Shown here: one piece after another, positions 43,743 to 54,686 of the stretch
How the letters are laid out: each line of letters opens with the position of its first letter
How positions within the stretch are numbered: position 1 is the stretch's first letter
DNA from: Cryptomeria japonica
Taxonomy: Eukaryota > Streptophyta > Pinopsida > Cupressales > Cupressaceae
Direction: 5' to 3'
DNA: 64,000 bases
Assembly (NCBI RefSeq): GCF_030272615.1
Contig: NC_081410.1
Coordinates: 573,883,241 to 573,947,240 of the forward strand
Notes under the pieces: generated by a model
The model's input: the letters and a program-made list of their open reading frames with translations, nothing else
Told to the model about the DNA's origin: nothing
Databases searched by the model: none
Program-made: the position numbers and the translations under genes

Positions 43743-45950
43743 GAACTAGGTATTGACCAAGATGTTTGAGACTAGATGAAAATGGAAAAAGTATGGAAGA
43801 CCAAGAGTTGGATGGAGTGTAAATGAATCTGAGGTGTACTTGCAATGTCCAAAGTGTAAGACCAAGTATGTATGTAGTAGAGTAGGTGTGACTTCCAAAG
43901 AGAGGATAGTTTCTCTTGATGAGGTAAGCTAACCTTTGACTCTAAGTAAGACCAAATGAGACCCCAAGGTAAGAAACCTTGATGAGGGACCACTTAGCAA
44001 AGTGTTGTTGTATGTAGTGTGTTGACAAAGTATGATGAGGACAAGCAAGTGACCTTTTGACTCAAGTTTAGACAAGTATGAATGTAAAATGAGATGTGAA
44101 GCAATGATGGACTGTATGAGACCCAAAGACAGGTTGAATGCTAGATGAAACCTAAAGAAACAACCTAGGAAGCTCAAGTATTTCGAAACTGATTTTTTTT
44201 GTTTGTTGGACTATGAAATTTTTCAATTCTGGACACAGACGCACCTGTATACTTCACAGATGCGATTCCCAGATACATACATGTCTCTGTTCGACACGGA
44301 CGCTTCTAGACACACAAATGCTATTATGCCCTTCACAGACGCGTTTAGACGACTCAGACGTGGTTAAAACAGACACAGACGCGTTTCTGTAAACTTATTG
44401 CAATTTTTTCCAATCTGTGAAGTCGTTTTGTTGTGACCAAATCTGACTATTTGACTATTTTTCGTGACAAGAGGACACAATGTTGATGAGGACTCAATGT
44501 TTGCAAGTGCTTAGACTCCAAAATGACTCCAAGAAAAGTGTGTTATTTGATGTAAAAAAAATGTTTTGCATACACTTGAAAACACAAAAGACATAATGTT
44601 TTGCTGTTTGGTCTTGATTGTTTGAATGTTTAAAATAAGTCAAGCACAATTCTTATGGCTGGCCAAGACAATAGTTGTTGATCCCACATAGGGTTTTACC
44701 CCCAAGGCTATGCTATTCAGAGTGGATACTTAGATGCTTGACCTCACTAGCTCCACCCTCGGCACTCACTTCTTGGGTCAGCCAAGCATCAGTCCCCATG
44801 AAAACTCCCCATGGCAAACTTTGTATCTCTACTAAGAACCGTATGTGTGTGGGCCACTACCAGAGGTCCGACCTCCTGTCCCAACAACTAGAAGGATTTG
44901 GACTTCTAAAACAAAAAGGTGCTAGTAAGGGCATCTGCTCATGTGGCCATACATGCGGCACTTTCAGCTCTGTAAATACAGAAGGCTCCCAGCTGGTAGG
45001 GGTTACGCCCTACAAATGATCAAATAAATTTGATCAAACAGGTTTATGGGGAGACATAGTGTCGGTATGAACTAATCAGCACACGTTATTCATAGTTTTC
45101 ACCATGAATACATTTGATTATAGTGGTTCAGAAGAGGTGGGTTTTCCTCGCTACCACTTGGGTCGTTCTCTTCTCACTAGTAGTCCTAATGACCACATGG
45201 GAAGACAGGCCCTCTAAAGATTAAACAAAAAGAGCCTATTGCTCAAGACACAAAAGAAAATGATTCAATTTTAGTGCACCAATGGAAGTGTTTGCTAATC
45301 TATGAAAACAAAGCACACAATAAAATCAAAAACCCTTGCCAAGGACCTGCAACAAAAGTTGTTAGTAGTTTGGGTTGTTTAACATAATCACCCCTTCCTG
45401 CAAATACACAAGTTAGGTAAATTTTAAAAACCCAAAAGACTTTGTGAAATAGGGGCCTTCAACAAAACGTTTTGCAAGACAAGATGCACCAATTTAGTTA
45501 GCTAGATCTGAAAGTGTTAGTGCAAAATAAACCAGATCTGAAACCCTAAGTGCAAAATCCGAAAAACTGAATCAATGAAAACTTCAAAATTTTGAAATAG
45601 GAGATACACAGATGTTGTTACCCTTAACACAGACGCATCTGGGTAACACAGACACGGTTCTGTGATGCACAGACGTGATTAAAAATCATAGACGCTCCTT
45701 CCCGACACAGACGCAGATAGAAATGACACAGGTGCGTTTCTGCAACACAGACGCTCTTTTTTGAAACCTATAAAATAAAATTTTTCTAAAACACAGACGC
45801 GATTCCAGATTCCGCAGACGTGCTAGAAAATCAAAAATGCGATCCGAAAGTGCGCAGACGCGGAAAAACCTAAAATGCTGTCAAAAATGTCCGATTTGCA
45901 ACTTCAAAAACACAAAATTTGCAACAAGGAGGTTAAATGCAAAGGGACAA
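43743..45950 (-). other. 5' leader of Tat2 with motif arrays and hairpins
   Basis: This is about 2.2 kb between primer site and gag. The + strand has ACACAGACGCG-type motifs at 44222-44392 (about seven or eight) and 45603-45862 (about eleven). Hairpins lie at 44970-44981 (ctgt-aaat-acag), 44996-45013 (gtaggg-gttacg-ccctac) and 45017-45036 (tgatcaaa-taaa-tttgatca). The order and spacing match Tat1, and one stem pair differs in a compensatory way. A + ORF at 44675-45019 has a counterpart in Tat1 but overlaps these structures and has no recognisable domain. Confidence 0.68.
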
Positions 45951-45970
45951 GAGTCCCACCGGGCGTGCCA
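45951..45970 (-). other. Primer binding site of Tat2
   Basis: The minus strand reads TGGCACGCCCGGTGGGACTC three bases after the LTR end. It is not the initiator-Met site. The tRNA is not assigned. Confidence 0.68.
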
Positions 45971-45973
45971 AAA

Positions 45974-46736
45974 TGTGTATGGTGAAAATGGATACAATAA
46001 TAATAATATTGAAAGGCTAAATGAATTCAACCACCAAACCCTAGCCTAACAACAACAAAGATCCACCATAACATATGAAGATTACCTAAGACAACATAAA
46101 TAACACAAAAATCACAAAAATGATACCATCACATGTCCAATAGGGTTTTTGATCTCCATTCTTCCTATCTCCATTGATCTTGCTTGATATATTTGCTCTC
46201 AGATTTTATATGCACAAGAGCTCAACAAAGAACGGAATGTGGTTGCAAGTAGGATCGTAATGTAGTCAATTGATCAAGTTGTTAGGGTTTGATAATGAAG
46301 AAGGCATCTCTTTAAATAGAAGACACAATATGAAATGGAGGAATAAGATTGAGAGGTGTAAAAAGGAGGTCGGCTAGGATTAGAGGGTAGGTAGAAGAAA
46401 TAATAAAATAATGAAAGAGGTAGGTAGTGTAGGAATTAAGAGATGAATGACATGTGTCATGTGTAGAAAAAGCTAATGAATTAATTAAATAAATAAAAAT
46501 TTATTTAATTAATAGAAGAAATGGGATAATTAAATAAATAAAATATTTATTTAATTTAGGAAAATGATAATTTAAATAAATAAATATATTTATTTAAATG
46601 AGAAATAAGGCTAGAAGAGGATAAATGAATTAATTAAATAAATAAAAATTTATTTAATTAATAGAAGAATTAGGCTTAGATAATTAAATAAATAAAATAT
46701 TTATTTAATTAAACATGACAATTTTGAGTGTCTACA
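45974..46736 (-). repeat. 5' LTR of Tat2
   Basis: This is 763 bp and nearly identical to 30566-31327. AT palindromes lie at 46478-46711. TSD GTTCC follows at 46737. Confidence 0.95.
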
Positions 46737-46741
46737 GTTCC

Positions 46742-48343
46742 AATTACATTTTTATTTGTAGGCCGAGGAACTTATGTCCAAGTATTATTTTTCTCAATTT
46801 GTCCTAATTCTTCTTCCATAGCTTTAATCCAAAATTTATCTTCACATGCCTCATTGATAGATAATAGTTCAATTTGAGAAATAAGACATACCTCTTCGTT
46901 TGCCAATCTTCCTCTTGTCAGGACTCCTTTAAATTTGCTTCTAATTATGTGATCTTCAGAATGATTCAGTCTTACATACTGGGGTGTCTTAGTCTATTGT
47001 TGTTCTTCAATTACTGTGGAATCCTCTGATGATACCGGAGTAACTAGATCATCATTCTGTACCGCTAGATTTATTGTAGGTTCATTTGTCATAAGTTCTA
47101 TTCCCGGTTCAGAGTCTATATACCTTGAAGTTCCTCTGAATTGTTCATCAATCTTTACATTTGTACTATCAACAATTTTCTATAATCTTTTATTAAAACA
47201 TCTATATGTTTTACTCTTAGATGAATAACCAAGAAATATTCCTTCATCACTTCTAGGATCAAACTTGCCAATATACTCATCTCTTCTAATATAACATTTA
47301 CTTCCAAAAATTATGAAATACTTAAGAGTAGGAGTATTACCAAACCATAGTTCATGAGGGGTCTTACCGGTTTCACCTTTGATGTGAACTTTGTTGAATG
47401 TATAGATAGCAGTGCTTACTGCCTCTCTCTAGTACACATGTGGTAGATTTGCTTCTGATAACATACTTCTTGCTGCATCCAAAATAGTTCTATTTTTTCT
47501 TTCAACAACTCCATTCTGTTGTGGTGTCCGAGGTGCTGATAACTATCTTTTGATTCCATTTACTTCACAAAATGTATTAAAATCTTTAGATGTGAATTCT
47601 CCTCCTTGATCTGATCTTAAACATTTGATTTTCTTATCGGTTTCATTTTCAACCATTTCTTTGAATAGCTTGAACTTCCCAAGTGCTTCTGATTTTTCTC
47701 AGAGAAAAGTAACCCAACACATTCTAGAATAATCATCAATAATTAGCATGAAATATCTATCACCTTGTAAGCTTTTAGTTCTAGTTGGACCACATAAATC
47801 AGTGTGAATTAAATCAAGGGCATTATTGGATTTTTCTGGAATACTTTTAAAACTATCTCTAACTTGTTTTCCAAATTGACATTCCTTGCAAATTGTATTA
47901 TGAGGTTTCACAATTTTAGGTAGATCTCTAACTACCTTAGAAGTACTGATTTTTACCATGCAATCAAAATTTACATGACATAGTCTTTTATGCCATAGCC
48001 AACTTTCATCTATATGTGCAATTAAGCATGCCTTTTCACTGTTATTCAAATGAAAGATATTACCTCTAGTCTGATTACCGGTTGCAATTTCCAAACCAGT
48101 TCTATTCATGATTTTGCATTTTCCATTTTTAAATTGTAACTGAAAACCTTTTTCAACTAATTGACCAACACTTAAAAGATTATGTTTTAATCCTTCAACA
48201 TAGTAGACATTATTAGTGTTATGTTTACCATCAAGAGATATTGAACCCTTACCTTTGATTAAACAGGCTTTGTCATCTCCGAATCTTACTAAACCTCCAT
48301 TGTATTCTTGAAAGTTTAAGAATTTACCTTTGTCTCCAGTCAT
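46742..48343 (-). pseudogene. Copia-B integrase and IN-RT linker
   Basis: Copia integrase, read down from 48343. The zinc-binding part is 'WLWHKRLCHVNFDCM' with 'CKECQFGKQVRDSF'. The core has Asp in LIHTDLCGPTRTKS, Asp in CLRSDQGGEFTS, and Glu in NGVVERKNRT, so the catalytic triad is intact. The linker then reads 'GSKCYIRRDEYIGKFDPRSD' and 'EEELGQIEKNNTW'. It stops at the Tat2 insertion in the IGT motif, which resumes at 30560. Single stops (for example TGA at 47699 and TAG positions near 47545, 47425 and 46995) break an otherwise continuous frame. Confidence 0.9.
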
Positions 48344-49490
48344 GTGATGTCAGCATCCCGAGTCAATAATCCATTCATCCTTTGATTCAACTTTAGCTGC
48401 TAGGGCTTATTCTACTAGTTGAGCAATAAGTATTGGTTGATCTTCTGTTATAGCAACAAAGACCCATCCATTGTCTGCTAGATCCTCATTAGAATCATCA
48501 GTCACACCTTCATCAACAATGTAACAAGATTTATCTTTGTTTTTCTTAAATCTGTATCTTTGATATTCAGGATTAGGTTTGTATGTTCTTCTAGCTTCTT
48601 CTCTTAGTCTAGCATGTCTATCAGGGCATCTTGAAGCCATATGACCAATCTTATTGCAGTTAAAACATTTAAAGGGTGCTTTACCTTCATACTTACTTCC
48701 AATTGGGCCTTTTGGCATTTTTCTTGCAAATAGTGCTTCAAGTTCTTCAAGCTCTTCATTCTCCTTCCTGGTTTCTTCAAGTTCTCTTGCATAAAAGGCT
48801 CTTCAGTCTGATTTGTCAAAGGATGGAGCAAATGATGTTGATGCTTTGAAGGCCAAATCAGTTTTTATAGTAGTAACAGGACCAAATTCCTTAATTTCAA
48901 AAGCTGAAAGTTTTCCAATCAATGTATCACTAGTTACCAATGTATTAGGCATTGTTCTTAACTCATTTCTAGTAGTAACCTTCATTTTACATGCCAGTGG
49001 CAAACCTCTTAAGATTTTTGAAACAATCTCATCTTCACTCAAGGTTCCTCCACAACATTTGATACCCAAAACAATTTCATTTACTCTTTCCATAAAAGAA
49101 GAAATTCTTTCATCTTCTTCCATTTTTAGATGTTCATACCTGACTCGGAAGCTTTCAAGTTTTGCAATTTTGACTATGGAATCCCCTTCATTCAGTGTTT
49201 CCAAGTGATCCCAAATAGCTTTTTCCAGTGGACCTATCTGATAATCCCATGATTTGTTGATCTGATAATGCGCTCAAGAGTGCTTCTCTTGCTTTGGAAT
49301 CATTTTCTTCATCTTTAGCTAAAGTAGTTTAAGCAGTCTGACCAACCACAATAGCAGTATAACCATTCTTAGTAACTTCCTAGATGTCTTTACCAATGCA
49401 ATTCAGATGTGTCTCCATTCTGATTTTCCATATCCCATAGTTGGTTCCATCAAGTTTAGGACTATCCTTTCTGAAATAATTCATAGACAT
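48344..49490 (-). pseudogene. Copia-B gag and protease
   Basis: Gag starts at ATG 49490 (MSMNYFRKDSPKLDGTNYG), 44 bp inside the primer site. A frameshift lies between 49380 and 49204. The UBN2-type gag core follows ('AKLESFRVRYEHLKMEEDER', 'MERVNEIVLGIKCCGG'). The zinc knuckle CFNCNKIGHMASRC is complete. The protease motif WIIDSGC-HHMTGD has its DSG but is followed by TGA where the family has Ser. Stops also lie near 48802 and 48406. Order gag-protease-integrase is typical of Ty1/copia. Confidence 0.9.
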
Positions 49491-49533
49491 TGGATCTCCT
49501 CAAGTTGTTAAACTTTTGCAAAAAGAGGACTAA

Positions 49534-49545
49534 GCTCTGATACCA
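49534..49545 (-). other. Primer binding site of Copia-B
   Basis: The minus strand reads TGGTATCAGAGC, an exact match to the initiator-Met tRNA site of plant copia elements. Confidence 0.92.
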
Positions 49546-49547
49546 AT

Positions 49548-50658
49548 TGTAGGTCCCAGAGACAACTGAGAGGGGGGGGGCGTGAATCAGTTGTCTAATA
49601 AATTCAAGCCAGAAACTTATTAACCAACTTAATGCTTAATACTGGTAAATCAGTTAAGTATGCCGGTAGACAATGTTAATAGTAAATTACTATACCGGTA
49701 AATCAATTAAGTATGCCGGTAGATAGTGTTAACAGTAAATTGCTATACTGGTAAGAATTAATGCATGAAACATAAGCACAAAGTCATCCACAACACATGA
49801 CACCAATATTTGTACGTGGAAACCCTGTAAGGGGAAACACCATGATGGGAGACCTTACCCACAATCAGATGATACTGCTGCAGATAGTAAGTGTACAAAA
49901 GGGGTCTGCACATGCAGAAAGCTCAATAGCCTAGAGCTCACTACTCAATCACAAATGGGAGTCACACTGACTACAGTTGGATGGTTAAATCCAATAAGAA
50001 TGTACTGCACAAAATAGCATCTTCATATGCTGGATTCAGTACCGGTGTAATGTTGATATGCTTCTACAAAAACCTAACTTCACCTTCAAATGATGTCTTC
50101 ATGTATGCCTCTACTTTATCTCGCATATACCTTTTCTTAAATCTTTTTCACATTCCACACTTGATCTTACAAATAAGATCTTACATTTATACCATACCCT
50201 AAGACCAATTTTAGTAGGTCGGCTCTACAAGATATTACAATAAAAACATTTTACAAACAAGACAATATCTGATGCAATAACTGATTGAACATGTCGGCTT
50301 AATGCATTCACAACAATAATAAATCATCTCCATAGCGTGCCATGCTGATCTAGAAAAGATAAACCTACCGGTGTAACCCTAGATAACCTGGACCTATTTG
50401 CCGGTAAAAGCAAATATGCAAATAAGAATATACCAATGATTATTACTTCAAAATAAAGTGTCCACATGATGTCTTCGACATTACCAAGTGTCTTCTATGT
50501 CATTCTAGGTACCGGTGAACATTATATCCTGTCGGTTAATCATATACCGTTAACTGTTGCACAATTTACTGCTTGCCAGTGAATGTTTTTGGATCTCCAA
50601 AGTAGGTGTATTTAGTAGGTGTTGACATCAATGACAAAACCATACCAAAATACCAACA
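49548..50658 (-). repeat. 5' LTR of Copia-B, with internal 53-bp duplication
   Basis: This is 1111 bp. It contains two tandem copies of a 53-bp unit (49641-49693 and 49694-49746) where the 3' LTR has one. Otherwise it matches 27752-28808. TSD AAGTT follows at 50659. Confidence 0.93.
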
Positions 50659-50663
50659 AAGTT

Positions 50664-51078
50664 GACCCAATCTCCTCAAGCATGAAACTGATCACCAAAA
50701 TCAACCCAATAAATCCGCAACACACATTACACCAAAATATCTCTACCCTAACAAAATTATCAGATACCATATGTCTAAACTTACACACAATTCAACATTG
50801 AATACTAGGATCACAAAATAAGATACCTCGAACCTCGAATCAACTGCCTTAGCCACCGCAACCAAAATTACGACACCAATATCAAGATGTGTACCATGAT
50901 CTCATGCTCCACCGGCTACTAAGTTCCACCTTCCAGACTTATGCCTTAAGAACAATATGACTTCTGATAAGTCAAATCTATGTATATTGGATGTGATTTA
51001 TGAACTAAGTTGCCATCAATGACAATCCCTAGAAATCTATCATGCACCACTTCATTAAAACCGTGTCTCTTGCCAACA
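50664..51078 (-). repeat. Copia-C middle LTR, outer part
   Basis: This continues the LTR interrupted at 27751 after the right TSD copy and ends tcttgccaaca. The following polypurine tract (51079-51090, atctctctctat on +) is degraded. Further tracts are near 51178 and 51212. The stretch to 51609 is 3' untranslated. Confidence 0.88.
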
Positions 51079-51609
51079 ATCTCTCTCTATAGCATTGATG
51101 GCAACACTATGAAAAATTAATTGTACACTCAAGATTGCAAACCTTTTAAATTTCTAACTCACCAAGAATATATAAGCTCCCCCTAATAATTAGCATCATT
51201 TTTCACTCTTCTCTCTCCCACTTTGACAACAATGCCAAAGATAGGAAATTGCCAAAATGTATATACAGGAACATGTACTATTGCTCAAAGAAATTTGTAT
51301 ATGTCTGCAAAAATTGTTCTAAGGGACAACAAATGGCTATCCCATTCCTTCTTCAAACTCTCCAGAATGCTGATCATTCCACTGAAAAGATAGGCATGCA
51401 TCTCTGCTCCTCTTTTGTATGTCGCAACAGCCTTATCCAAAGCATCCTTAGCATCTTCAAGATTTCATCATTGGATAATCAAACCACCATGAAATCTACC
51501 GGATATCAATTGCACAATTAACCTCCATCATCTACAATCATCCTTGCCCAGTTATAGATCTCCAAAGGGGTGTTTTAAAGATCTACATGAAAATATCCCC
51601 CCTAAGGCA

Positions 51610-52776
51610 TTAGCCATTAGTTACCAGATGAGACCTTACATCACCAAAATTGGGTGTGAAGCCATTTTGAACATTTAAATCTTCCTTTTTAACCCACATC
51701 TTCTTATGTTTATTTCGGATCTCTTCCACCTTATCTTTACCCTTTTCATCTAATTTATTCTTGTCTACTGGAGCATTCATTCTTTTGCGATATCTTTCAA
51801 TATGATTAGGTTTGTTGCATGCATGACAAAAAACACTTCTTTGCATAGGCCTAAAGTTCATCTGATTTGGTCTCATCTTTCATTGATTAGAAACGTGTCC
51901 AAGCATTCCACAAGCATAGCATCTCTTATTTTAAAAATTATTCATCAATGTTCTGCACATGTTTGACTCATGACCAAAGTTGTTGCATATGAAACATTGA
52001 CCAGTAAAGGTAGGACCATTGTTCATCACATTATTCATCATCCCATTATTCATCCTACTTCTGCATTTACTTTCCATATGACCTAATTTTCCAGAAACAA
52101 AACATTTACCATTGAATTTATAGGCATTAGGTTGTCTTATCAGAGGTTTCTTATTCTTCTGCTGATGATCACTTTGTCCAGAACCAAGGGATTCTCCTTT
52201 CTCAAATCCAATTCCTCATATGTCTTTTCCATGTCTTTGACTTTCTAGCATCTCATCTAACCAGGATGAACTAGCCTTAAATTTTCTTTGTACTCATTAG
52301 GAGTAGAGAGCTCATCTCTTAGAATTATGACTTTCCTTTCAATATCTTGTCCATGATTCTTGTATTGCACCAATTCAAGATTCAACCGATCATTATCATA
52401 TGTCAATTTGTAGCATTCATCATATTTGTCCTTTAGCAACCGAGTCATATTTTCTTCACTCTTATTCTGGTCTTCATTCTCCTTTATCAGCTTCATCATA
52501 ATAGATTGCATCTCATTCTTCAAAATTGCATCCTGCCTAGCCAACTTCTCACATTCATCTGTCTTGTCTTGTAGGCTTAATTATCAACACTTTGTTCTTC
52601 TTTCTCCTTCAGTTTGTACACTAGCTCATTTCTCTTTTCTCTAGAATTACTCACTTGATCTTTCAATGTCTCAATGAAGCTACATTAAAATTTCTTTTCA
52701 GGGAACTTACTTCATTTCTAGCTATATCAAGATCTTCAAGTGCCACACTAAGTTGTCTCTACAAAATAGAGTCCAT
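51610..52776 (-). pseudogene. Copia-C gag-like protein, unit 2 (coiled coil plus zinc knuckles)
   Basis: This is the second copy of the protein at 25782-26949. ATG is at 52776 and the end is near 51610. The coiled-coil part is visible at 52544-52257 ('LKNEMQSIMMKLIKENEDQN', 'NDRLNLELVQYKNHGQDIER'). Knuckles: CFVSGKLGHMESKC (second Cys lost), a CFICNNFGH type near 51975, one near 51915, and CHACNKPNHIERY near 51810 followed by 'DKNKLDEKGKDKVEEIRNKH'. Indels near 52574, 52678 and 52290 break the frame. No enzyme domain is present on either side before the LTRs. Confidence 0.75.
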
Positions 52777-52830
52777 TGATTCAATCTTCTAGATCCTCCT
52801 CAAGTTGTTAGGCTTCTTCCAAGGCACAAA

Positions 52831-52842
52831 GGTCTAATACCA
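52831..52842 (-). other. Primer binding site beside Copia-C LTR 3
   Basis: The minus strand reads TGGTATTAGACC, against TGGTATCAGAGC for initiator-Met. Two mismatches. Confidence 0.75.
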
Positions 52843-52844
52843 AT

Positions 52845-53993
52845 TGTTGGAATCAATGAACACTGAGAAGGGGGGGTGAATCAATGTTTTACAATTTTCA
52901 AACTTCCTAATCTGATTCTTAAATCATTGGATACATAAGAATGAAAGAAAGATGCAGAAACATAAAGCAATTAACCACACAACCATAAAACCAAGATTTT
53001 TACATGGAAACCTGGAATGGGAAAACCACAGTGGGATTTGAACCCACAATATTATTATACTATGGTCAAAGTATGATAATATTACATAAGGGGAATGCAC
53101 TTACATTCAGGCACACTGCCAAGAGCTCACTGCTCAATTACAAAAAGGGCTACAACCAAGAGGAAGGATCACTTCCTTAAAAGCTAATATAATTGATTAT
53201 AATGATGAATGAACTAGAGTATAGCATCTAAATATGCCAAAAAGTAGTTCCGGTTAGGCTCTTATTATCTTGTGCAACTAATTTGTTATTTTGCTCTATT
53301 TTTCTACTCTCTCACACACCGGAGCACCAAAATATTCAATTACATTCACCAAATTTACAAATTCTCTCACACGGACTTCCTTCACTCATAACATATATCA
53401 AAAAGATCAACCAAATCAATCTTATATATATGCACCAACAAAAAGAATCATTTACTGGGTCAGCTTCCAAAAACCACATAACATGTAACATGAAACGTGA
53501 ATCACCAAGTTAACGCAATCTGCCCACAAATTCAAATGCAGACCAAAAAAAAGATGATAATAAGCTTCCCATAAATCGGCCCAATCTCCTCAAGCATGAA
53601 ACTAATCACTAAAATCAACCCAACAAATTCGCAATGCACATTACACCAAAATAGCTCTGCCCTAATAGGATTACTAGATACCAGATCTCTAAACTTGCAC
53701 ACAATTCAACATTGAATACTAGGATCATGAAATAAGCTACCTCAAACCTCAAATCAACTGCCTTAACCATCGCAACCAAAATTACAACACCAATGTCAAG
53801 ATGTGCACCATGATCTCATGCTCTACTAGTTACTAAGTTCCACCTTCCAAACTTATGCCTTAAGACCAATATGACTTCGGGTATGTCAATCTATGTATAT
53901 CGGATGTGATTTTTGAACTGAGTTGCCATCAATGACAACCCCTAAGAATCTATCATGCACCAATCTTCACCAGAACAGTGTCTCTTGCCAACA
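52845..53993 (-). repeat. Copia-C LTR 3 (5' LTR)
   Basis: This is 1149 bp. The + strand runs TGTTGGAATCAATGAACACTG..TCTTGCCAACA. TSD ACATA follows at 53994-53998. It matches the other two Copia-C LTRs along its length. Confidence 0.92.
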
Positions 53994-53998
53994 ACATA

Positions 53999-54686
53999 TT
54001 CTATGCAGGAAATAACATCAAATGAAAAATACCAGTCAATAAAGGAAAGGTGAATCTTTTAGAAAAAGAGAGAAGATTGAAATATCACTCCTTGCCCCTC
54101 AAGAATAGAGGCAAGGACATCAAAGAGAGATCATTTATAAAAGAAACATTCTTCTAAAATAAGGAAAGAGATCCTCATTAGGGATGTGCACATTCACAAC
54201 ATAGAAGGGTTCCTTATAAAAGATACCTCAATGAAGAAAATAATTTGATGCATGATTAAAGACTTCCCACACTAAGGAGGAGGTCTAATTAAGGATATGT
54301 ACCAAAGTTTCTCATTAGGGATTCTTGTTCCAATATGAGAGAGGGAGGTTTCAATAGGAATATATAGTTCTACAATCAATAAGAAATCCTTATAGAAGAC
54401 ACTACTTCACAAAGGGGAAGGTTTTAACCCTAAGAAGGAGAGATGTTTTAAATCACCCTTGCCCCCCCATACATAAAGACAAGAGATGGGAAAAAAAATA
54501 GGCTATTATTTTTCTTCCAAAGTATGATTGCATGTGAGATTTTACTATCATGAATAACAATGAACCCCTAGTAAGTGAGCTACCAATGTCACATAATTAT
54601 GAGCAACATAATAGTCACTAATGTTATTTGAATATATGATAGATTGGATGAAGAATTTGAATATGACATGTTAAATGCTCTACCAT
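53999..54686. other. Non-coding remnant of Tat3 downstream of its gag-protease frame
   Basis: This stretch is AT- and purine-rich with loosely repeated phrases such as 'aaggaaagagatcctcattagg', 'ggttccttataaaagatacctc' and 'gaaatccttatagaagacac'. No protein or RNA gene is recognised. It continues the 23542-24104 sequence across Copia-C. Confidence 0.45.

Larger units (their letters stand above)
30566..46736 (-). mobile_element. Tat2: young Ty3/gypsy Tat-type element with a full antisense gene
   Basis: LTRs of 762 and 763 bp differ at only about six positions plus one indel. The TSD is GTTCC (30561-30565 and 46737-46741). All gag-pol pieces from 43742 to 38742 lie in one frame, and a single missing base near 38742 shifts the rest, which runs to 36220. 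The total would be about 2,500 codons. Scattered stops remain. The 3' region carries the most complete copy of the antisense PMD gene. It is the youngest insertion by LTR comparison and the innermost of the right-hand nest. Confidence 0.95.
27752..50658 (-). mobile_element. Copia-B: near-complete Ty1/copia element, split by Tat2
   Basis: LTRs of 1057 bp (27752-28808) and 1111 bp (49548-50658) are flanked by TSD AAGTT (27747-27751 and 50659-50663). Minus-strand order is 5' LTR, exact initiator-Met primer site, gag with zinc knuckle, protease, integrase, RT, RNase H, polypurine tracts and 3' LTR. Tat2 lies in the RT region. The protease DSG, the integrase D-D-E and the RT FVDD box are all present, but scattered stops and one frameshift break the frame. 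It is the best preserved copia here. Confidence 0.94.
24110..53993 (-). mobile_element. Copia-C: gag-only copia-like element with three LTRs
   Basis: A single TSD, ACATA, flanks the whole unit (24105-24109 and 53994-53998). Inside are three LTRs (24110-25245; 27018-27751 joined to 50664-51078; 52845-53993) and two short internal regions, each encoding the same coiled-coil, zinc-knuckle protein and nothing else. There is no protease, integrase, RT or RNase H. The shared middle LTR implies recombination between two copies or a tandem insertion. The element would depend on enzymes from another copia. It resembles the class described as TR-GAG elements. Confidence 0.88.

Noticed and set aside
44675-45019. 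Plus ORF in the leader with a counterpart at 20381-20662
   Set aside because: It is conserved in both copies but overlaps hairpins, has no known domain, and DNA-level conservation of the leader explains it. It would merit a dN/dS test, but I do not call it a gene.
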